DNA from: Sepiola atlantica
Taxonomy: Eukaryota > Mollusca > Cephalopoda > Sepiida > Sepiolidae
Reading direction: 5' to 3'
DNA: 64,000 nt
NCBI GenBank assembly: GCA_963556195.1
Contig: OY744522.1
Coordinates: 41,527,763-41,591,762, forward strand
The stretch's first letter is position 1. The number at the start of each line of letters is the position of its first letter. The notes beneath the pieces were generated by a model that saw only the letters and a program-made list of their open reading frames with translations, made no database searches and was not told the DNA's origin. Position numbers and translations under genes: made by a program. Positions 19,470-31,092 of the stretch are shown here, piece by piece.

Positions 19470-19640
19470 TTTTTTTTCATGGTAAACAACTGATGATCCC
19501 TTAAATAATGTTAAGACTAGCGTAAATTCTTGGAAGCAAACTAAAATAGTGACTGTAAAAAAATGATTGACTTAGAAGTAAAGTTGTTTTCCAACGACAG
19601 ACTTGGGACTAAAATTGTTTTTTTGTTGGTTTTACTGTTA
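19470..19640 (-). repeat. Dispersed repeat R1, copy 2
   Basis: The reverse complement matches 1-150: AAACAG, TTCATGGTAAACAACTGATG and ATCCCTTAA, then GACTGTAAAAAA and TTGACTTA. Confidence 0.7.
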
Positions 19641-19879
19641 ATGGTTGAACAACTTCTAAGACTATATAAGACTATATATAAAAAGTAGGTTGAGATGAAT
19701 AAAATTAGCACACTATTTATATTAGTTCAGATAATTCAAATACTACAAATATTTCGCGTATTTCCTTTCTAAAACGATTTGGAATATTTTATATTATATT
19801 ATGTTTTAGCTGGTTCTAAAAAGTCGCTTCTTCAGCGCTCCTCATAACATCACAAGCAAGAAAAACATCAAATTTTATC

Positions 19880-20270
19880 ATCTCTCTCTCTCCCTCTATC
19901 TCTCTTTCTCCTTCACTCTTTCTTTCTCCTTCGCCACATTTCTCTCTTTCTCCTCTCTCTCTCCTTCACTCTTTCTCTCTCTATTTCCCCTCTCTCTCTC
20001 TCTCTCCTTCACTCTCTCTCCCTCTCTCTCTTCTTAACTCTCTCTTTCTTCTTCTGACTCTCTTCTTCACTCACTCACTCTCTCACCTTCACTTTCTCCT
20101 TCACTCTTTTTCTGTTTCCCCTCTCTTCTCTATCTCTCTCTCCTTCACTCTCTCTCTTTCTCCTTCTCTATCTCTCTCTTTCACTCTTTCTCTATCTTTT
20201 TCTCCTGCTTTCCTCCTTCACTCTCTTTCTCACCTTCTCTCTCTCCCTCTCTCTCTCTCTCTTACTCTCT

Positions 20271-20352
<82 letters not shown>

Positions 20353-20353
20353 G

Positions 20354-20432
<79 letters not shown>
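19880..20432. repeat. (CT)n-rich tract followed by long (TA)n
   Basis: About 395 bp of imperfect CT/TCTCC repeats (19880-20273) run into about 158 bp of TA with a few GTATAT interruptions (20274-20432). This is the longest microsatellite of this type in the window. Confidence 0.95.
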
Positions 20433-20514
20433 GTAAAGATGTAGTTTCTAAAACCTTGCAGTAATATTTCCCTGTTTATTTCCCTGAGGTTTTATCGCGG
20501 TAGTCCATCTTGAA

Positions 20515-20590
20515 ATCGGACCGACAGCAAGGAAGCGTAGGCCCGACGAACGCTAAATACCACAGCGCCATCTATGAAACTGCGGGGGGA
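20515..20590 (-). repeat. tRNA-like SINE head
   Basis: On the minus strand TGGCGCTGTGGTATTTAGC resembles an A box. GGTCCGATTTC about 45 bp later resembles a B box. No cloverleaf closes, so it is probably a SINE or tRNA relic. Confidence 0.5.
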
Positions 20591-21005
20591 GATAATGAAT
20601 AAATAATACAAATAAAAAAGGAGAAAAGAAAACCCGTCGATACTAGCACAAATATACAAGACATGGATCAAGTGACAGGATTATATCACAGCGTGTAATC
20701 GCGCCAGATTTCCTTTGATTTAGACAGTTTTATCTACGATTATCTCGTGTGTATTTATATCTATATCCCAAACGTCGCCTACCCCGACACCCTATGAAGA
20801 GATTATATATTTACAAAATGAATGTTTAAAAAAAGACTAACTCTCTGCTTGCAAACTAGCTGTAACATCCTTTATATCGGTAAATCTATCTAGCTATCTT
20901 TATCTAAAAGCTAAAATGATCTGCATGTCTCTCCGTTTGTCTTTTCGCATTGCTATGCTTTGCCCATGAAATACGCACATAACACTAAGGTTCGTTTTGA
21001 CATAA
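20591..21005. other. Spacer, nothing recognised
   Basis: No feature is recognised, apart from its place upstream of RLE-LINE B. Confidence 0.35.
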
Positions 21006-21660
21006 TTCTGACAACATAGGGACTTAAAAGCTAAAATAGATAAAACCCAGGAAAACAGTAAATGCAGACTGTGTGTTCAAAGAGACGAAACAGTAAATAA
21101 TATAAGTGAATGTAACAAACTAGCCCCCCCCCCAAAAAAAAAACACACAAGCACAGACATTACTGTGTTGGATAAGCAGTACACTGAGAACCGTGCAAAC
21201 AATAGAATTTCGAATATGCAGACACATGGTGCAAACATAAACCAGAAACAGTACTGGAAAACGAAAAAAACACACAAAATAATCTGGGATATGGGCATAC
21301 AAACAGACACACTCATACAAGCAACGAGACCGGATGTAATAATAATCGACAAGAAAGAAATATCTTGCTAAAAAGTAGACTTCGCCGTACCAGCAGATAA
21401 CAGAGTGAAGACCAAAGAGACAGAAAAACGAAGCAAATACATGGAATTTGCCAGAGAACTGAAAGGAATATGGAACATGTAGAAAGTCAGTATAATACCA
21501 ATAATTGTAGGAACAATCCCAAAAAACCTGGAGAAAAGACTGGGGGAAATTGAAATCAAAGGGATCACCGAAACCATACAAAAGAAGGCATTGATAAAAA
21601 CAGCTGCAATCTTAAGAAGAATCCTCGAATGCGGAAACCAACCTGCATAAGCTACGAAGG
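21006..21660 (+). pseudogene. RLE-LINE B, copy 1, C-terminal endonuclease
   Basis: The plus strand encodes the end of a second RLE-type LINE protein. A CxxC knuckle region (CRLC, then NNISECNKLA) comes first. It is followed by ATRPDVIIIDKKE, a stop codon, VDFAVPADNRVKTKETEKRS, another stop, SIIPIIVGTIP and ILRRILECGNQPA. RPD, the D of VDFAVP and the downstream basic KY-like helix are the catalytic pattern of the restriction-like endonuclease. A C9/A10 run at 21125-21143 and the stops show it is dead. It is clearly a different family from RLE-LINE A. Confidence 0.8.
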
Positions 21661-22505
21661 GTAACACGTCACATTGAATTTACAACAGCAAGACAACAAA
21701 ACAATACGAAGAACGCCACATCATGAACCAAAGAACAGAAACTGCCAAAAACATCAGTTCATAAGTCCTGGGAGCTGCATTCTCCCAGGTATTACCCCCA
21801 TTCAGGATGGTGGGTGCTTATTGCCGACCCCCTAAAGCATTACTACAAAAGAAAATTGACATGTTCGTTCTCGGTGAATTTTTAATCGACCAAAGTACAC
21901 CCCGGGAGGGCTGATGTTCCCCATATTTTTGTGCCAAATCATTCCGCAGTGATGAGCAAGTAAATCTCTTCTAAGTATAAATTCCAGCTTCAAATATGGC
22001 GCAAAACTAAATTGGGACTAACGTGATCACCGTCGCCGTATCAGTATATATTTCAATCTAAACACTAAACACTATACTTTGAAACGAAATAAATTATATC
22101 GTGTTAAATTGAAACTATTCATTTATATACAGTTTTTACGATACTGATAACCGAAAGTGCTCAATTCCTTTCACGCAAGAGTATTGCACTAGACTAAGTA
22201 GAACTTTAATTTCCTCAAACAATATAGTAATTAACAGACACATATACAACAAAAGCTCTAATGCAAAGTTTCGAATACGTTCGTCAGACACTATCGACTA
22301 GTCTTATATCTGTGTTCGCTTCTAGGTACACATAAATCCTAATTTCTCTTAATCACGTGACCGTTGCCGGTCGCGGAGCGGATATGACGACTGCTTGAAG
22401 ATTGCAGACTTACTCTTTGAACCGTTTCTGCGCCTCCCGACTGTCTGAAATTGTAACATTGCTGCACTTATTAGAGTAATACGCTTTAAAAATAATTATA
22501 AATAC

Positions 22506-22509
<4 letters not shown>
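21661..22509. other. LINE B 3' region and spacer
   Basis: The first 250 bp probably belong to the 3' non-coding part of RLE-LINE B (CTGGGAGCTGCATTCTCCCA folds as a short hairpin near 21768-21790). The rest shows no feature. Confidence 0.4.

Positions 22510-22544
<35 letters not shown>
22510..22544. repeat. (TA)n microsatellite
   Basis: Pure TA run. Confidence 0.95.
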
Positions 22545-22548
<4 letters not shown>

Positions 22549-22644
22549 CTAAATGAATAAAGGCGAAAGGTTTTTATCTATCACACTTATATTACCATCA
22601 AAACAGGTTACTGTTATTTCAATCAATAATACGACATTTTATTT

Positions 22645-22990
22645 ACCTCCCCAGGAGGTTAGGCACAAGGCCAGTTTTATCTTACTCCCACAAGGTAAGA
22701 TGTGACCCAAGCTCGGGTCGGGAAAGTGGGACTTGAAAAGCCAGCGCCCGAGAAGGTGAGCACTTTGGCCATTAACAATTGCCTGGGCAGCTCCGTCGGC
22801 ATTCCCCGGTAGGGGCGTATCAGGCGGTAAGCAATAAACTTACTCCTCCCCATAGAGGGGAGGCAAAGCCTGGGAGGGTTGACCTCCTAGAACTGCACAG
22901 GACAGACCCATAGACCGGCGTAAATCAAGCTCCGAAGGCCAAAACGATACCAGTTTATGGGGTGTAGTATCCATCGGAACAAAGGTCGAT
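22645..22990. other. GC-richer island, unclassified
   Basis: This block has visibly higher GC than its surroundings and many short inverted words (CCTCCCCAGGAGG, CTTACTCC/GGTAAG, TCCCCATAGAGGGGAGG). There is no long open frame. It could be a structured RNA, a SINE body or the 5' leader of an unrecognised retroelement. Confidence 0.4.
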
Positions 22991-23447
22991 CAATAATACA
23001 CCATATAACTTTGAAATACTCTATATATAGAAGAGAAAACAATCTAAGGGACGTCATTAAAAATGCTAATTTGCATTTCTATTCTTTAAACAGTTCCTAG
23101 TAAATTAATATTTGATGTAATTTAGTATTAATTTTATTGAACTATTTTATCTACGTATGTGCAATAGTTTCTTCGCTATTAACAGAAATTAATGAAAATA
23201 TTTAATCAAGAAATGGATAATATAAGAAAAACTATTCTTAAGATCGCTCGAAAAAATTTTTACCTACCCGGCATAAGCGAGAAAAAAAGGAGTAATAGAG
23301 TGGCTAGCTAGCGATCTAACAACTGATTGGCTGTCTGTATCTCTATCTATTGTGCTATGTTGATGACCGCCCCCTTTCTCTCCATCATCCTCTTCCTACT
23401 TAATCGCGTCATTGGTTTGTTTTTCAGGACTAATGTCGCTAGGATGT

Positions 23448-23488
23448 TGAGAACAGATGCTACTTTGATCTTAGCCACAAAGCCAAGG
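23448..23488 (-). pseudogene. U2 snRNA-derived fragment
   Basis: The minus strand reads CCTTGGCTTTGTGGCTAAG, then ATCAAAGTAGCATCTGTTCT. This matches the 5' part of U2 snRNA, including GGCTAAGATCAA around the branch-site recognition region and ATCTGTTCT. Only about 40 nt are present and the rest of U2 does not follow. It is a retrotransposed or recombined fragment, not a working snRNA gene. Confidence 0.7.
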
Positions 23489-23878
23489 AATTATAAAAAA
23501 AAATATTGTTTTTATGACGGCTATTTTTAAATTAATAAAACAAAATGATTTAATCTATTGTATTATCTTTTCATGGGATAGGCAGGGTAGCATCAGTTTT
23601 GTTGCCATTAGACTGTCTTCCCAGGATTAACCTCCTCCTATTTTAAAGGTGGTGAGGTAATCCTCCCATGTATTAGATCCTCTTTTTAAACTCTAGCTCA
23701 ATTTACCAACATCTATAAAACATAACTGCCCTCCCTCTAATTTAAGACAAATTCTAGTTAATCACACTAAAATTATACATTCCGAAACGAATTTAAAAAA
23801 AAAAAAATGTTCTGTGATGCTATCCAGCGTTGCTGAATTTACATCGCCAATGATTTCCTGGAACTATGCGAAAATAAG

Positions 23879-23879
<1 letters not shown>
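23489..23879. other. Spacer, nothing recognised
   Basis: AT-rich with a short CCTCCTATTTT/AAAGGTGGTGAGG near-inverted word at about 23630-23660. No gene is seen. Confidence 0.35.

Positions 23880-23932
<53 letters not shown>
23880..23932. repeat. (TA)n microsatellite
   Basis: This pure TA run is joined directly to the 5' side of a LINE J fragment. Confidence 0.95.
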
Positions 23933-23934
<2 letters not shown>

Positions 23935-23935
<1 letters not shown>

Positions 23936-24982
23936 CATTATTCCATCCCAGGTCAGAGACATCATAAAAAACATTTACACCTCCAAATCTTGTGGGCCTG
24001 ATCTTATACCTGTATTAGTAATAAAGAAATGGTCCGCTGAACTGGCCCCTGTCCTCTACAAACTTTACAATAAATGCCTAGCTGAATCTTGCTTCCCCGA
24101 TAGCTGGAACATTGGCTCTGTGGTACCAGTCTACAAGAATTCTGGGAATAGAACCGATCCTCTGAAATACCGCCCAATCAGTGTACTCCAGATTTTTACA
24201 AAAATCTTTGAATCCGTAATCAATCTGGCGATAGTCTGGCACTTAGTTAATGCTATACTTCTTTCTGACCGCCAGAATGGATTTAGACAAGCACGATCAT
24301 CTGCAGACATCCTAACGGTCATTTCTGAACGCATGTATCATATACTCGACAAGGCAGGTGAAGCTAGGGCAGTAGCGCTTGATATATGCAAGGCCTTTGA
24401 CAATGTATGGCATAAAGGGCTTCTCCTGAAAATACGCTCATACGGTATTACTGGGCAATTACTTAATATAATTAGATCCTTCTTAACCAAAAGAAAAATC
24501 CAGATTGTCCTCGATGGCCGTTCATCAAAGCAACATGACATAACTGCTGGTGTACCCCAGGAATAAATCCTTGGACCTTTATTGTTCCTGATCTTCATAA
24601 ACAATCTCCCTGATGACATTGAGTCTGATATTGGTTTATCTGCTGACTACGTCACGCTTTACCTTCGTCATAGTGGCAAAACGAACGGGATCATATCCGA
24701 GGCAATGGCTGAATTTTTAGAAAATGACTTCCGGGCTGTAGTGGATTGGGGTCATAAATGGTTGGCAACATTTAATGCCGCAAATACAAAGCTCCTCTCC
24801 TTCAATAACTACAAGAAATCTCTCCAACCACCGTTTTTCATGGCAAATAACATCTTACTTGAAAGTTCAACATTCAAACTCCTCGCCCTAACCTTCACAG
24901 GTAATATGAATTGGAACAAATACATTGAAGACATCGCAAAGGCTGCAGCAAAGAAGGTGGGCTTCTACCGTGCTAGTAAACT

Positions 24983-24987
<5 letters not shown>
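23935..24987 (+). pseudogene. LINE J reverse transcriptase, internal fragment
   Basis: The frame encodes most of an RT domain of a Jockey/I-like LINE. It starts near IIPSQVRDIIKNIYTSKSCG and runs through SVVPVYKNSGNRTDPLKYRP, NGFRQARSSAD and motif A (AVALDICKAFDNVWHKGLL). Motif B follows (ITAGVPQ, then a GAA TAA stop at 24564-24566 where other copies read on). Motif C is degraded to SADY from an expected xADD. The thumb follows (DWGHKWLATFNAANTKLL) and the copy stops at FYRASKLL, where it joins (TA)n. With the stop and the lost catalytic Asp it is inactive. It is the best RT copy of this family here. Confidence 0.88.

Positions 24988-25068
<81 letters not shown>
24988..25068. repeat. (TA)n(GA)n compound microsatellite
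   Basis: A TA run followed by a GA run immediately abuts the 3' side of the LINE J fragment. Confidence 0.95.
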
Positions 25069-25069
<1 letters not shown>

Positions 25070-25438
25070 AAGAAAGAGAGATAGAGAGAGTGAGTGAGAT
25101 AGATACGTTATTGTATTGCACGAAATGTTTTTGTTTAATTAATCTTTTTTTTTTGATGTTCTCGATCTTTCAGTTAATCGTTCTTGTATTCTTGTCTAAT
25201 TGTTGGATGTAGACCCCGTAGGTCTTTGTTCCATCTTTTCGTGAGTACTTTTCAGAACGTCCGGGTAAATGGTTAATAACACACACTTACTAAAATATAA
25301 CAATTTTTTTCTATTTTAACCTCGATAAATAATATTTTCAGAATGATTTCCGAGTCTTTATGAACACACTACATATTTGTTCTAGCTAGCTCGGTATTTT
25401 CTCATCTATCAGTAATCGGGTAGTCGAAATAGTAATAG
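25069..25438. other. Spacer, nothing recognised
   Basis: No recognisable feature. Confidence 0.35.
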
Positions 25439-25476
25439 TACTACTACTACTACTACTAGTAGTAGTAGTAGTAGTA
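25439..25476. repeat. (TAC)n/(GTA)n perfect hairpin
   Basis: Six TAC units plus T are followed at once by the exact complement, giving a 38-bp perfect palindrome with its centre between 25457 and 25458. Further AGT units continue to about 25510. Confidence 0.93.
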
Positions 25477-25519
25477 GTTATAGTAGTTGTAATAGTAGTA
25501 GTAGTAGTACTAAGTCCGT

Positions 25520-26439
25520 TGTTCTCCCCGCGATAGCCTGAATCATCCCGGTGACAGGACGCTAGTCTCTCACCGATTATACATCTCAGTAAAGCCGGTA
25601 CCCGTTTCCAGACATAGGTGGAGTGTTCGCTTATGGTAACTCATCTATGCTATTACCTTAGTGTGTAACGGAATGAATGATATTTTAGCGGAAGAGATAG
25701 CACGTTTGCCCGATTTCCCTCGCACGCCTAACTTCTTCCCTAGCCTGACTACACTTCGACGTCGGAAGACCACCCTGAAAATGAGTCTTCGTCATTGCCT
25801 TCTCTATGTTGCTTCTCGGTGGTGTCGACATACTCTTCGAGTGAAGGTTCCGGCAATTAATTCTTAAGACTGTTTCTTAGAGACGCAATAACAGTCCCTT
25901 TCTTTCTCCAGTGTTCTACAGCGCTATCAATTGAAAAACACAAAAAACTTTCCGCCATTTGCAAGAATAAAGTCTTTTGAATAGGAGTAAAAATAAGAAA
26001 GAGAAAAGAACAAAAATTGCGGAAAAGAAGAGATATTATTTTAAAACAAAAACGTCTAACCCATCTTTTTTCTTAGAATAATAATCTGCCTTTGTTCATT
26101 ATGACGATGAATTAGCTTTTTTGAATTCCCAAATAGCCCCATTTGATTGGGAAAAATAATTCTCTTTGACTGATCAACAGGCATTTAATTTGTCGGGCTG
26201 TTCATAAAAATTATTTCTCTGTCTTTTTTTGTAAGCTGTGTTTGACGACAGAAGGCGCCAAGAAACGTCGTTTCCCCCTTTTAAATGTGATCCGCCCAAC
26301 CCGTTCATAGAAATAAAATAAAAACATGGAAGGAATACCCCGTAAACCCGAGGGTAGTAATCTTATAAACTCCCCTCATCGTAAATAAACAAAATGTGAT
26401 GGTACGTGCCTCAAAATAGTCGTGAAGTGGCAAGAAGAG
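25520..26439. other. Spacer, nothing recognised
   Basis: A 68-codon frame at 25661-25867 shows no domain. No repeat copies were noticed. Confidence 0.35.
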
Positions 26440-26810
26440 TGGAAAACTAATGAGGGAGAGCACTAACCAGACCTCAACTAGAAAGGTGCGGAGAGTACTC
26501 GGGACCTGGGGAGGATTATTGCTACCCCAAACCCAGTGAAGACCAATGGCCGTTGCCAGCGAGGAATAAATGATAAGCGGTGACGCAACATCATTTGCAA
26601 TGTTTATCGAAAATAATAGAGAATGCTGAAAAATTTGGTGAACTTGGTGTAACCCGAACTCTACGAAACACCACTGATGATGATCTGTGTGAGAACTCCT
26701 AATGAGTAAATAATAACAAACACTGACCAGAGAAGAAATGCGCAGAAAACACCTGGAGATTATTACGAAAAAAAGTACTTGGAGAGAGACACGAAATCTC
26801 TGCTGACAGT
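26440..26810 (+). repeat. Dispersed segment shared with 49406-49640
   Basis: GAGGATTATTGCTACCCCAA, GACCAATGGCCGTTGCCAGC and GATGATCTGTGTGAGAACTC recur in diverged form at 49400-49640 and partly at 29060-29190. It lies directly upstream of an RLE-LINE B remnant, so it may be an internal part of that LINE. Confidence 0.6.
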
Positions 26811-27345
26811 CGTACAAAACAAAGCGATCGGTCCGAACTATATCAAAGCTAAAATAGACACAACTCAGGAAAACAGTAAATGCATATTCTGTGAACAAAA
26901 CAATAACGCCTACAGTTTGAACATTCAGACAAATGATATGGACTAAAAACATGTGTCAGCAATGAAAAATAAAAAGACATGAAGGTGAAAACAAATAAAT
27001 TCACCCAAGCAAGGAAAACTGACGTGATAATAGGTAATAAGATAACTTACATGCAAAATCGTAGATGTCGCCGTTACAAAAGCTCACAATGTGAAGATCA
27101 AGAAAGCAAAAAAAAACGAAGCAAATACATGGAAATAGCCAGATAACTGACTGCAATCAATATGGTATATGAAGAGAATTACTATACTAGTAATAATTGT
27201 AGGATCATTAGGAACAGTTTTGAAAATACTGTAAAACAGTATTAAAAAATTGTAAATCAAAGAAAAGATTGAGACCATTTAACGCATGGCAATGATAGAA
27301 AACAGTTAGAATCGTAAGGAAAATCATAGAATGGGGAAACCAACC
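26811..27345 (+). pseudogene. RLE-LINE B, copy 2, heavily decayed
   Basis: KAKIDTTQENSKCIFC matches KAKIDKTQENSKCRLC at 21010-21070. Further on, VDVAVTKAHNVKIKKAKK corresponds to VDFAVPADNRVKTKETEK, and ITILVIIVGSLGTV to SIIPIIVGTIP. Many stops and frameshifts are present and the RPD part is not recognisable. Confidence 0.7.
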
Positions 27346-27834
27346 ACAACATTAACAGATGCTAACGATCTACAGTTAACTTTAAATAAAAATGAAACAA
27401 CAAATATAAAAAGAACAATGCACGAATCAATAGGAAATGTAACTGAAAGTAATCTAATGATCTTATCCCTCCCCCTAAACACACACACACATACATTTAG
27501 AAGCACCAGCCTATGCTGGTACTACACAAAATGGTTATGAAGTGTCAGGGAAAATGGAAGAAACGTGAAAAACACAATTCAATCGCAGCAGTTACATAGA
27601 CGATTTATAAAGCTAACGAAAGGAATAGAGCGAGCGTTTTAGAGATAAACCCTCATAACCATAACTCTAACCCTGACCGTAACCCTCATAATCTGTAAAT
27701 TTATTGGGGAGTCTCTAATGGTTTGGACAATTGCCCCTTGCTGTGATTAGGTTCTCCATAGGTCTCAACATAGTCTACAAGACGAAGTAAATACAGATAT
27801 CAAATTCCACCGTTCTACTGGGTAATGATCAAGT
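27346..27834. other. Spacer, nothing recognised
   Basis: It contains an imperfect run of CTAACCC/GTAACCC-like words at about 27650-27695. No gene is seen. Confidence 0.35.
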
Positions 27835-28688
27835 ATTACGGAAAAAATATTTAATATAATTAGATCCTTCTTAACTAAAAGAAAGATCCAGACTGTCTTC
27901 AATGGCCGTTCATCTAAGCATAAATGCTGGTGTACTCCAGGAATCTGTCCTTGGACCTCTACTATTCCTGATTTCCATAAACGATCTCCCTGATGACATT
28001 GGTATATTTTCTGACGAAACCAAACTCTACTCTCGTCATGTGGGCAAAATAAACGCACACATATCTGAGGCAATGGCTGAATACTTAGAAAGTGACCTGC
28101 AGTTTGTAGTAGAATTGGGTCATAAATGGATGGTAACATTTAATACCGCAAAAACAAAGCTCTTTTTCTTCAATAACTACAAGAAGCCTCTTCAGACATC
28201 GATTGCCATGGCAAATAACACCTTACATGAGAGTTCAACATTCAAACTACTCGGCCTCATTCACAGGTAACATGACTTGGAACAAATACATTAAAGCCAT
28301 TGCCAAGGCTGCTGCAAAAAAGTGGGCTCCCTCTACCGTGCTAGTAAACTTCTTACACCTGACATTGTCTTATATAATTACAAAGCCACCATATGCCTAG
28401 GGTTTTCCTGTTAGGCAAGGCCCCAAAAAGAGTCGCTAACTTAATAGGTGCCTCACTATCCACTAAGCTCCCGTCCCTGTACTATCGACGCAATGTTGCA
28501 TCTTTGTGCCTGTTTTAAAAGTACTTTAATGGATTGTACTCTGATGAACTTGCTGCCCTGATGCCCCCTCGACGTAAATACACTAGATGAACGCGACAAT
28601 CAGCTAAATCCTATACATTCACTGTGGAGGTCCTCAGATGCCAGATAGCCTTCTACGACAATAGCTTCTTTCCTCGATCTGAGCCCCT
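27835..28688 (+). pseudogene. LINE J fragment (RT motif C to C-terminus)
   Basis: The frame starts at NIIRSFLTKRK-like sequence and motif B (INAGVLQESVLGPLLF), without the stop seen at 24564. Motif C reads FSDET rather than xADDT. The thumb (ELGHKWMVTFNTAKTKL) and the tail ending CRRAFY/SFFPR-like near 28680 are spread over several frames. The coding is inactive. At about 28688 the sequence changes abruptly to an unrelated segment. Confidence 0.82.
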
Positions 28689-29260
28689 GTGTCTACAGAG
28701 TTCGCAGTTAAAACAGCGAGTAGCTAGAGATCACTCAATCGTTGACTTGAAATCGTCAGACTTGGTCGGCCTTCATGAGGGTCGCAATGATGACAATGGA
28801 TCACGCCGGCTCAACCAACCCCGAGCGAATGCTGGGTCGAGTACAAGTAAAGTAACTAGTAGACATATAGAAAGAAGGTTACCCAAAACCAAGGGAACTG
28901 TAACTGCCAGCATAGATATGTAAGAAAAATCCCATAATGTGACAGACCCTCATCTGCAATGCATAACATAAAAGAAATAGCCAGGGATATCAACAACTGT
29001 TTGTGCTATAAAAATGATCGTGAATGGGCAAGGGGGGGGGGAATACCGAAGCAGAACAATATCCATATCTCGACTGAAAGGACACGAAGAGTATTAGCAC
29101 TCTTAGGAGGCTTATTGTCTCTCGAATTCAAGAGAAAGTAAATGGCTGGTGTCAGCGAGAACTCAATGGAAAACGGCTGTTGCGAGAACACACATTGATT
29201 TTCAAGAGTGTTTGAAAGAAAAAAAGAGTATTTGAAATCTAAGGAGACTTTGTTCTGGGT
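28689..29260 (+). other. Segment fused to LINE J, possibly RLE-LINE B internal part
   Basis: A frame opened in LINE J (28624) reads on into unrelated sequence to 28923 (DDNGSRRLNQPRANAGSSTS). Sequence around 29060-29190 resembles 26490-26560 (GTTGCCAGCGAGG-like words). A G10 run is at 29030-29040. Assignment to RLE-LINE B is tentative. Confidence 0.4.
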
Positions 29261-29692
29261 AACCATGTATAACTTTGTCTTTAAAATATCGGTGGGGGCT
29301 ATGGTTTGGGTTGTAGAATCTTAACTCAGAGTCAATCTTTAAACTGCTCACACAGCGTTCACAGTTCTCTTACCATGACTGAGTGGTTTGATGTGCGAAA
29401 GCTTGCTCCATCTTGCTGTAACTAGAACTTCATAAGTGACGAGTACAAGGCCTATAGCACATTCTACAGTTTCAGCTACTGAATTGGCTCTCATGATATT
29501 GATCAGCTCAACTGTACAATTCTTTGGGCGCCTTGAATGGAGTGTCCCCTACTGCACAGAGGATTGCCCACCCAGTTCTGAATGAAGTGTGTCTTTAACA
29601 GTTAAACTGATGAACGAAAGTGTCCTGCACTTTGTCGTAGTATAATGTTTGACGCAGTATATTCTTTGATAGAATTTAATTAAACTCTTCTT
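29261..29692. other. Spacer, nothing recognised
   Basis: No recognisable feature. Confidence 0.35.
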
Positions 29693-29968
29693 ACATAGCA
29701 TTGAAACTATCTCCACTAGGCATTAAAAACTGTCTCAAGTTAGCATTCAAACTCAATCTACTAGACATTAAAACTGTCTCAAGTAGGCATTCAAACTCTC
29801 TCCACTAGGCATTACAACTGTCTCACGCAGGCATTCAAACTCTCTCAATTTAGCATTATAACTGTCTCACGTAGGAATTCAAACTCTCTCAACTTAGCAT
29901 TAAAACTGTCTCAAGTAGGCATTCAATCTCTCTTCAGTAGACATTACAACTTTATCCAGTAGACATTG
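29693..29968. repeat. 22-bp minisatellite, about 12 copies
   Basis: AGGCATTAAAACTGTCTCAAGT and AGGCATTCAAACTCTCTCCACT-type units start every 22 bp (29763, 29785, 29807). Two unit types alternate, giving a 44-bp higher-order period. Confidence 0.92.
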
Positions 29969-30289
29969 AAATTAATAAGTGTTGCAACCGCCATGTTCTG
30001 CAAAGTAAGGGTTATTAATGCATTAATGAAGGTTATATGACAACAAGTAAACGCGGGACAGATTATAGAATTTAATTTAGTCTTTTTTTAAGTAATAAAA
30101 ATACAAATCTTAAGAAACAGATCCACTCGTGTTATGATATTTTGCAAACTGTCTATTAGTCAATGCAAATCATAATACTACAAACATATATCTGTTTATC
30201 TTCATGGTGAACAAAACAGACGAAGGGAATATTTGTTTTTTTTGTGTCGACTATAGAGCTAACACTATAAATTAAATTAAATAAAACGA
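29969..30289. other. Spacer, nothing recognised
   Basis: No recognisable feature. Confidence 0.35.
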
Positions 30290-30900
30290 GAATGAAAAGA
30301 GAAAGAAAAAATACAAGACGGAGAAAGATTTATTCTAGTCTTTATCGTCAAGCGCACACAGGAAATCGGCCACTGCTCATGCGCATTGAGCCGCTCAGCT
30401 TGAAAGTCTATCGCCGAATAGAACGGGCGCCATCTTGCTTGGCTGCTTCGTCGGTGAAATCCAGACTAACCTTGCCAGAAAAGCCACGTTGTACAATTAT
30501 TATCATAAATCCTCTTTGTTTAAACGGGAATGGAAAAGGGAATAGAAAAAAGTGACTCTTTATATCTTTCTCTCGGAACGAAGAGAATAAATCTCAAAAT
30601 AAATTCAAGAAAATAAAAGAAAACGTGGCTATCAAAAAAACATATGATTACCCGTACACGTGACCGTGACGTCACACGGTTGAGATTTTCCCATTAAAGA
30701 TGCCGTTATTTAACACAGGCATGGACGCATCTAAAATCGCGTTTTCAAACTTAACCTTCAAAGACCTACAGCCAGACAGAAAATCTATTATAATACTAAA
30801 GCTGGCTAATCAACGTTTGTCTTCCTAGGGCTTTTTCTTATGTTCTTTAATCACGCAGAATACATGCTAAAATACAACCTTATCCTGGGATTGAGATATG
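30290..30900 (+). repeat. Dispersed repeat R2, fullest copy
   Basis: The left half matches 39545-39910 (GGCTGCTTCGTCGGTGAAAT, ATTATCATAAATCCTCTTTG, GAGATTTTCCCAT). The right half matches the reverse complement of 10140-10250. The A|TCTATTATAATACTAAAG step at about 30782 resembles a Helitron 5' end, but no matching 3' end was found. It is non-coding. Confidence 0.6.
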
Positions 30901-31054
30901 TTTGAATACAAATCCAGTTACATTGTTCTAATTTGCTTTAACTTGCAATTAACTCACAAGTGAACCATCTTTTACGAAATTTATGCTCATCACTCTCTTC
31001 CCCTCTCGCTATTTTTGAACCCAACTTTTACCGTCTCTATCAACCTTGCTTCCG

Positions 31055-31092
<38 letters not shown>

